Assembly (NCBI GenBank): GCA_963573385.1
Contig: CAUYLG010076671.1
Coordinates: 27,365 to 91,364, forward strand
Direction of reading: 5' to 3'
Origin: Cacajao melanocephalus
Lineage: Eukaryota > Chordata > Mammalia > Primates > Pitheciidae
DNA length: 64,000 nucleotides
This document shows positions 56,863 to 64,000 of the stretch, piece by piece (within the stretch, counting starts at the first letter, position 1; the number at the start of each line of letters is the position of its first letter). Made by a program: the position numbers and the translations under genes. The notes under the pieces were generated by a model. That model searched no databases. It saw nothing but the letters and a program-made list of their open reading frames with translations, and had not been told where the DNA came from.

Positions 56863-57183
56863 AACACCTATGTGTGTAGAAGTTTGTATCTATCCATTCC
56901 TTGTGCGCTTTTTGTTTTAACAGTGATCTCACGTCGAATTTAAAGTAGGGCCTTGCAGTTGGAGATTACTCTGTACCGTGTTCCGGATAACTTTAATGGG
57001 GTTCACTTAGAACATTCCCCAGAGAGACAGTGCTGCTTATGACCTACACAGGACCATGACTGGCTTAAGCCAACATTGTGGCATACCAAGAGGTCAAGGC
57101 TGGGCAAGGAGGAACCAACATTTGGGCCTGGCCTCCTAATCTCTCTGAATCTTTTTCCTCAGTTGACAAAAAGCACAGCTCCA

Positions 57184-57271
57184 GAAAAAAAGAAAAATGA
57201 AGAAAAAATGAAAAAACCAAAAAAAGAAAACTGAAAAACAAAATGGCAAAAAAAAAAAAAAAAAAAAAAAA
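57184..57271. repeat. A-rich low-complexity tract
   Basis: Repeated AAAAAAG / AAAATG blocks run into a run of about 23 A residues at 57248-57271. It is not part of the Alu that starts at 57352. Confidence 0.85.
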
Positions 57272-57351
57272 GAACGGTCCTTGCCTTGCCCAGTTCCTTC
57301 ATCTAATGCAAGGTTCAAAGGAGATAATGCACGTGAAAATAAGTGACTGCT

Positions 57352-57649
57352 GGTCGGGTGTGGTGGTTCACACAAGCAATCCCAGCACTTTGGGAGGCTG
57401 AGGTGGGCAGAATACCTGAGGTCACGAGTTCGAGACCAGCCTGGCCAACATGGTGAAACCCCATCTCTACTAAAAATACAAAAATTAGCCGGGCACTGGG
57501 GCACATGCCTGTAATCCCAGCTACTCAGGAGGCTGAGGCAGGAGAATCGCTTGAACCCAGGAGGCAGAGGTTGCAGTGAGCCAAGATCTTGCTGCTGCAC
57601 TCCAGACTGAGCGACTGTGAGACTCCATCTCAAAAAAAAAAAAAAAAAA
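57352..57649 (+). mobile_element. Alu (AluS-like)
   Basis: GTCGGGTGTGGTGGTTCACA to A-tail. GTGACTGCT and CTGACTGCT flank it. Confidence 0.95.
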
Positions 57650-57989
57650 GAAAAGAACTGACTGCTATCTGAACACGGGGTGGCATTGCTCTAGAGTTAT
57701 TCAGTACAATGAAAAAAGAAGAAGGAATCCTGATTGCAACAACTCTATCCCCACTTCTTTACATCCCACACGCACACATATAGGTTTAAATTGGTTAAAA
57801 TGAGTATATAATCATGCTCCACTTTTTTTCTCTTTGTTTTTTCCAGGAACACTAGGGTATTTCTGTTTGCTAATTAGTAATGGCTGCAAATGATGTCAAT
57901 GACCCCTGTGCCAGAGGCCATGGTCAGGGAGCTATTGCCCTATTGTAGGACAGAGAGGTTGCTGGCTTTTCTGGCCAGTTAAACAGGAA

Positions 57990-58194
57990 AGAATGCTTTC
58001 TGGAACCAAACCATCAGACTTCAAGCTCCAGCTAGGCCATTCCCAGCTGTGTGATCTTGGGCAAATCATGGACCTCTCTGACCCTTGGTATCATCATCTC
58101 TAAAATGAGGACAATTATATACTCAGTTGAGCCAAATAACATAAAGTGTCCTTGAAACTGCAAAATGCACAAATATAAAGTACGACTATTACTA
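57990..58194 (+). repeat. MIR SINE
   Basis: CAGCTGTGTGATCTTGGGCA and ATCATCTCTAAAATGAGGAC form the MIR core. Confidence 0.75.
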
Positions 58195-58321
58195 CAAATA
58201 ATGTCATTATGAACAACTTTGGAAACACAGCCTTTTCCCTTCAAGAGCTAGAATACTAGGTCCAAAGATTTGAACCTCTTTTGTCTTTCAATATGCACAA
58301 GAAGTGTGTTTTATTTATCTA

Positions 58322-58458
58322 TTTTTAAAAATTTTTTTATAGAGACAAGGTCTTGCTATGTTGTGCAGGCTGGTCTCAAACTCCTGGGCTCAAGCAATCT
58401 ACCTGCCTCAGCCTCCCAAAGTGCTATGATTACAGGCATGAGCCACTGTGCCCCACCA
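58322..58458 (-). mobile_element. Monomeric Alu
   Basis: ATAGAGACAAGGTCTTGCTA to CACTGTGCCCCACC, inside an L1M. Confidence 0.88.
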
Positions 58459-58462
58459 ATAA

Positions 58463-58788
<326 letters not shown>

Positions 58789-59356
58789 TGGTTTTATTAT
58801 GTCTTAAAAACAGTTGCAACATCAATTAGGTAACAAATAGCACCTTATTATTGCCTTTTTCATTTCTATAAGTCCAATTAGAGTGAACATTTTAGATAAT
58901 CTTTACTGTTCCTTGTGTGTAAACTGCCTTCTAGTATCTTTGACTTATTTGTCAATGGATATCTTAGGGTATTTAAAAAATATCAGTATAAATTATTTAT
59001 ATAACAAAGATATTAATCCTTAGTCTGTCATCTTTATTTCAAAAATCTTTTTCAATGTATTAGTAGTGTACTTCTCTTGTCTAAGGAAGCATAGTAAGCC
59101 TACAAGAAATCCTGTTTGTTGACACAGCATCATACAGGGTCTTTGCACTGATGAATACTCAAGATTTTCAGGCACACTAAAGATGTCCTGAAGAAATAAG
59201 CAAGGACAGGAAAGAGATAGGACAGTATGTCACATTTGGAAAAGTTAGGGGACAGAAGCACCTGGCCAGGAGAAGGAAAGCACCTGAGAGGAGGGAGGGA
59301 GAGGAGAGAATGCACTTGTGTGTGGAGTGGGAAAGGCGTGGAGAGAATAGTTTTCA

Positions 59357-59712
<356 letters not shown>

Positions 59713-59795
59713 TTACTGTATAATACACAGCTCTAGGAAGCAACATTACAATTAAGAAAGGATTTTCTCATGATCTATACTGAATAAAGACAGAG

Positions 59796-60328
59796 TACAG
59801 TCATCCTTCAGTATCCAGGGGTAATTGGTTCCAGAACCCTCTCAGATACCAATATCTATGGATGCTCAAGTCCATGATATAAAATGGCATACTGTTTGCC
59901 TATATCCTACACACATCCTCTTACACTTTAAATCATCTCCAGATTATTTAGAATACCCAATACAATGAAAGTGCTATATATATTATTGTTATCCTGTAGT
60001 TTATTTGTATTATTTTAAATTGTTGTATTGTTATTTTTTTATTGTTTTATTCCCTAATATTTCACTCCCTGGCTCAAACAATCTTCCCACCTCAGCCTCC
60101 CAAGTAACTGGGACTACAGGTGTGTGCTACCACACATGGCACATTTTTTGAGTTTTTTTTTTTTTTTTAGAGATGGGGTCTCACTGTGCAGCCAGGCTGG
60201 TCTCAAACTCTTGGGCTCAAGCAATCCTGCTGCCTTTGTCTTTCAAAGTCCTGGGATCCAAATATTTTTGATGAGTGGTTGGTTGAATCTGTGGACATGG
60301 AACCAGCGGAGACGGAGGGCCAAATGTA
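59796..60328 (+). mobile_element. Tigger-type (MER2-like) DNA transposon, interrupted by an Alu fragment
   Basis: The left end TACAGTCATCCTTCAGTATC and the right end GGAGGGCCAAATGTA are imperfect inverted terminal repeats of the TcMar-Tigger group, inserted at TA. Inner blocks GGTAATTGGTTCCAGAAC and GGTTGGTTGAATCTGTGGAC fit MER2. An antisense Alu fragment occupies about 60057-60256. Confidence 0.82.
60057..60256 (-). mobile_element. Alu fragment inside a Tigger element
   Basis: CTCCCTGGCTCAAACAATCT to AGTCCTGGGATCC, missing its outer ends. Confidence 0.85.
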
Positions 60329-60361
60329 TACAACCTAAAATGTTGTCCCTGGAGGTGTTTA

Positions 60362-60506
60362 AGCAGAGATTGAATGGATCTGGCAGCAGAGATTGAATGG
60401 ATCTGGCAGCAGAGATTGAATGGATCTGGCAGCAGAGATTGAATGGATCTGGTAGCAGAGATTGAATGGATCTGGTAGCAGAGATTGAATGGATCTGGCA
60501 GCAGAT
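60362..60506. repeat. 23-bp minisatellite, six full copies
   Basis: The unit begins AGCAGAGATTGAATGG and ends ATCTGGC or ATCTGGT. Copies start at 60362, 60385, 60408, 60431, 60454 and 60477, with a 7-base partial at 60500. The only difference I see is the last base (C in copies 1, 2, 3 and 6; T in 4 and 5). Confidence 0.95.
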
Positions 60507-61674
60507 AAGAACTGGGCTACATGTTCTCAACAGACCTTTCCCACTCTGAAGTTCTCTGATGCAATGACCCTGGGTCAATTCCTGGAGGCTGGATTTGTTT
60601 GTTTCATAAATCCTCAGGAAAAAAAAAAAAAAAAGGCTGTTTTCCTACTCCTTTCCTCCTCATCTTAAGAGCCAGAAAGAAAAAAAAGTCTAATGAATTT
60701 ACTGTTAAGGTTTCTGGTTCAGCTCCAATTAACTAAAGTTTACTAACAATCAGGGCTACCATCTCTCAAAAGGACACAATGGTCCAAACAGAAAGTCTGG
60801 GCACAAGTGTTTCTAGACTTAAAAAGAACCACTCCTTTCTCAGCTAGTAGAAGGTTCAGAAACCTTTCCTGATTAACATGTAACACAGCCTCTTCTAAAC
60901 TAGCTACTGGCATCGACTTATTAAAAAAACAACAAAACAAAAAAAAAAAGGAAGGCAATAGAAATTACTGGCCTTCACTCCTGACAGTCCATGAGCCAAT
61001 GTAAGAATAAATGGCAATGCAGTCACGGCAATTTCCTCATTTTGTGTGTAACCTCTACCCATTATCAACACTGACAAATTATGGAACGCAACTGCACACA
61101 TAAATCACACACAAAGTGGCCCTTCCAGATACACACATCATCAATAACAATTACAGGGCTTTGCAAAATTAGGATATGATCAGTAATTTATTTTCATTCA
61201 GTAGTTAGGAAAACAGTGGCATCAGTCCAGAATTTTTGCGGGCAATCACAGGGTGTCTCAAGAAAATGACACAATTTGCAAATATCCAGATGGTAATTGG
61301 GACTTCCAGTGACTGGTTTACACAGAAGGCTGGTGGTTAATATAGATAAGCAAAATGACTAACAGAACTAACGGTGTCACCTCTACAGAGCTGAGCATGC
61401 AGGAATCTGCCAAAGAACAGCTCCTTGGTCTTGAGAAATACAAACGAAAATTGCTAAAACCCTCTCGGAATGGTGGCTTGCAAACCCCACTCCCATGGAT
61501 TACAGCTATTCCATGAAGTGGGTTGCCAGAAGCATTAACTAACGGTGGGGTTTCCTACCCAGACACTCAGGAAAAAAATGGGCCTTTGAGCATCAGGCAA
61601 TTTGCTGGGGCATGCAGGTTCATCCTTCATGTGTTACGTTGTGAGAAGACCAATGATTTAGTCACTTAGAGGCA

Positions 61675-61890
61675 ATGTGATGTGGTTGGGAAAGTACACA
61701 CTTCAGGGTCAACTGGGTTTTTATTCTCATCTCCTTGACCCAGTAGCAAAGCCATCCTGGGAAAGCCACTACCCTGTTCTGAGCCTCACTTTCTTCTACA
61801 AAAGGGAGCACTAATACCAACTTCACGGGATTATTGTGATGATTAAAGTAAAGGACTTTCAGTAAAGTCCCTAATACACTGCTGTGTGTA
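61675..61890 (+). repeat. MIR SINE
   Basis: GTGATGTGGTTGGGAAAGTA, the later GAGCCTCACTTTCTTCTACA and AAAAGGGAGCACTAATACC follow sense MIR order. Confidence 0.65.
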
Positions 61891-61891
61891 A

Positions 61892-62209
<318 letters not shown>

Positions 62210-62222
62210 GATCATCATGTTT

Positions 62223-62521
62223 TTTTTGTTTTTTGAGACAGAGTCTCGCTCTGTCACCCAGGGTGGAGTGCAATGCCACAAACTCGGCTCACTGCAACCC
62301 CCTCTCCCAGGTTCAAGCAATTCCCCTGCCTCAGCTTCCTGAGTAGCTGGGACTACAGGTGCATGCCACCACACCTGGCTAATTTTTTTTTTGTATTTTT
62401 AGTAGAGACGGGGTTTCACCATATTAACCAGGATGGCCTTGATCTCCTAACCTTGTGATCCGCCCACCTTGGCCTCCCAAAGTGCTGGGATTATAGGCGT
62501 GAGCCACTGTGCCTGGCCCCC
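62223..62521 (-). mobile_element. Alu (AluY-like), second of a double insertion
   Basis: GAGACAGAGTCTCGCTCTGT to CTGTGCCTGGCC, with CCATATTAACCAGGATGGCC in the body. A third copy of GATCATCATGTTTCTT follows at 62522. Confidence 0.95.
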
Positions 62522-62584
62522 GATCATCATGTTTCTTAAAATCATTTTAAGAATAATTTTTGAGATACAAAGATCTTAATGATA

Positions 62585-62820
62585 ATGACATTTTTTGAGC
62601 ACTTACTATATGCTAGGCACCACAGTTAGGACTGCATATGAATTACCTCATTTGACCATTACTATGGTTCTAGGAGTTAGAACTCTTATCATCTGCATTT
62701 TACCATTGAGAAAACAGGTTTAGAGAAGCACAGTAGCTTGTCCAAGGTCACATCACTAGCAGGTGGTGGAAACAGCACTGAGACTCAGGCAGTCTTATTC
62801 TAGTCAATGCCCTCGAACAG
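62585..62820 (-). repeat. MIR SINE
   Basis: TGAGCACTTACTATATGCTA, TTTTACCATTGAGAAAACAG and TCCAAGGTCACATCACTAGC are antisense MIR in order. Confidence 0.82.
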
Positions 62821-63509
62821 CATTAAAAGTACACATGTAAAGTCAACAGATTTTCCTCTACTGTTGCTAGTTCATGTGCATCCTTAAGGACAAAGATCCC
62901 CAAGATAATCTTCCAACTGAACAACTTCAAAATGATGGCTCAATGGCCAAAACCAGATCCTATAGCAAGTGATGGCCTTTTTCTGGGTAGCTCCTTGTGG
63001 CTTCCCACCCAAGAAGATCTCTGAGGTCATAGGATTCCTGGAGTCTATTTAGTCATCTGAAAAAATTATAGGATTCTAACTGTAATAACTCTTTATGACT
63101 GGTTTCATGGGGTTGTTCAGGTATATTATCAGTTCAATACAATATGATATAGATTCCAAGAAATGTATAAATTACTAGAAACCAGTAACCCTTTAGCTTT
63201 CCAGCTGGCATTCAAGGAGTACAGCCCCAGGGGTATACAATTTTCAAATGCACGTGTTGACTGATAGAGACATAAGTCATGGCAGGAGCATAGGGTTCAC
63301 CTTGCCTTTTAGAATTGAACCTTAAAGGGTACCTTCTCAGTTATGTAAGGGGCTCAAGGTTATACTTAAAAGATAGTATTTTAAAATATTTTGCATGTCT
63401 CTTAAGTTTTGTATCACCACCTCACCTTTTTTCCTACAGAAGGAAACACCCTTAGATGCTACAAGGAATGCTGATATTAAATGCTGGACTGAACCTATCA
63501 GGAAATTTG

Positions 63510-63680
63510 GCATTGGATCTTGGCTTTGCTGATTTTCTTTGCAGCTTTCTGCTAATCACCTCCCCTCAGTGTCCTTATTCATAAAGTGGAGAGAACAGTA
63601 CGAGCTTTATGTTAACCTTACAACATGTTTGGGGTATCAAGTGAGACACTAGACATGGTAGACTTAGAAAAGCAGCAGAG
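63510..63680 (+). repeat. MIR SINE fragment
   Basis: CCCTCAGTGTCCTTATTCAT and the following AAAGTGGAGAGAACAGTACG are a decayed sense MIR. Confidence 0.5.
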
Positions 63681-63856
63681 CTCTGCCATTTCCAGGTGCA
63701 TGTCATTATTCTCAGGACCATGCAAGGCTACTGGCCAAGTCAAAATCAGAACCTTTACTTTGGAGACACAGGTTAGTATTCAACTATTCATGAGATAGGC
63801 CTATAGTCTATGGTGCTACAATTCTTTAAAACTGCTGAGAGTCTAAAACAATGGCT

Positions 63857-64000
63857 ACGGGAGAGAGATCCAAGATGGCCGATTAACAACAGCTCAGGAT
63901 TGCAGCTCCCAGTGAAAGCGCGGAGAGCGAGTGGACGCCGCACTTTCAGACGAATTTTTGTTGCCCACAGACTGGGAGATTCCCGGTGGAGGAGCCACAC
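63857..64000 (+). mobile_element. 5' end of a LINE-1 (L1), 5'UTR, cut by the window edge
   Basis: The sequence from about 63857 has the hallmarks of a primate L1 start: a GGGAGAGAG-like lead, the CAAGATGGCC box, and then the AGCTCCCAGTGA segment that follows in L1PA-type 5'UTRs. It retains many CpGs (for example GCGCGGAGAGCGAG), which suggests a young copy. After the first 60 bases it departs from the human L1PA2-L1PA7 5'UTRs I know. I infer a lineage-specific L1, possibly platyrrhine. The copy starts at its true 5' end, so it could be full length; its body lies beyond 64000. It is antisense to ARHGEF3. Confidence 0.88.
63871..63879 (+). promoter_or_regulatory. YY1-type site at the L1 5' end
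   Basis: CAAGATGGC sits about 15 bases after the inferred L1 start, the position of the YY1 site that fixes the transcription start of primate L1 elements. Confidence 0.75.

Noticed and set aside
60243..60578. A 111-codon minus-strand frame with a repeating SIQSLLPDPFNL pattern, suggestive of a repeat protein.
   Set aside because: The pattern is the 23-bp minisatellite read through three frames. It has no promoter, no splice context and no flanking homology.

Overview
The window is nuclear DNA from a simian primate. It carries about 45 Alu copies and Alu fragments, plus MIR, L2, old L1, MaLR-type LTR and hAT/Tigger repeats, and has vertebrate splice signals. The only gene I recognise is ARHGEF3 (XPLN, a Dbl-family RhoA/RhoB guanine nucleotide exchange factor), on the minus strand. 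A New World monkey is the likeliest source. One nearly undecayed Alu (26124-26417) has the mixed diagnostic bases I associate with the platyrrhine AluTa lineage, and a CpG-intact L1 5' end begins near 63857 that does not match the human L1PA2-L1PA7 5'UTRs as I know them. Human or another catarrhine is not excluded, because two Alus look AluY-like.

Gene layout, read from high to low coordinate: seven internal coding exons at 37976-38083, 19758-19928, 17988-18050, 15463-15559, 15218-15294, 7999-8256 and 1429-1599. All have AG/GT boundaries and join in one open frame of 315 codons (945 nt). They correspond roughly to residues 33-347 of the 526-residue human isoform: the basic N-terminal region, the whole DH (RhoGEF) domain and the start of the PH domain. 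The first exon(s) lie beyond 64000. The remaining PH and C-terminal exons lie before position 1. Everything else is intron.

Intron layout: 0-38 kb is dense in Alus, placed in both orientations. 12.6-15.2 kb, 47.3-56.5 kb and 60.5-61.7 kb are comparatively poor in recognisable repeats and are the best places to look for intronic regulatory DNA. 45.9-47.3 kb is a three-layer nested insertion (L1M, then an LTR, then an Alu). 59.8-60.5 kb is a Tigger-type element broken by an Alu fragment and followed by a 23-bp minisatellite. 61.9-62.5 kb is a double Alu insertion that leaves three copies of one target site. The window ends inside the 5'UTR of an apparently young L1 oriented against the gene.

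I saw no second protein-coding gene, tRNA, rRNA, CRISPR array or CpG island. Most long open frames in the window are Alu-derived or chance frames inside introns. I found no evidence of an undescribed biological system. The more interesting items are structural: the L1 promoter facing ARHGEF3, the serial insertions, the minisatellite and the inverted Alus around one exon.
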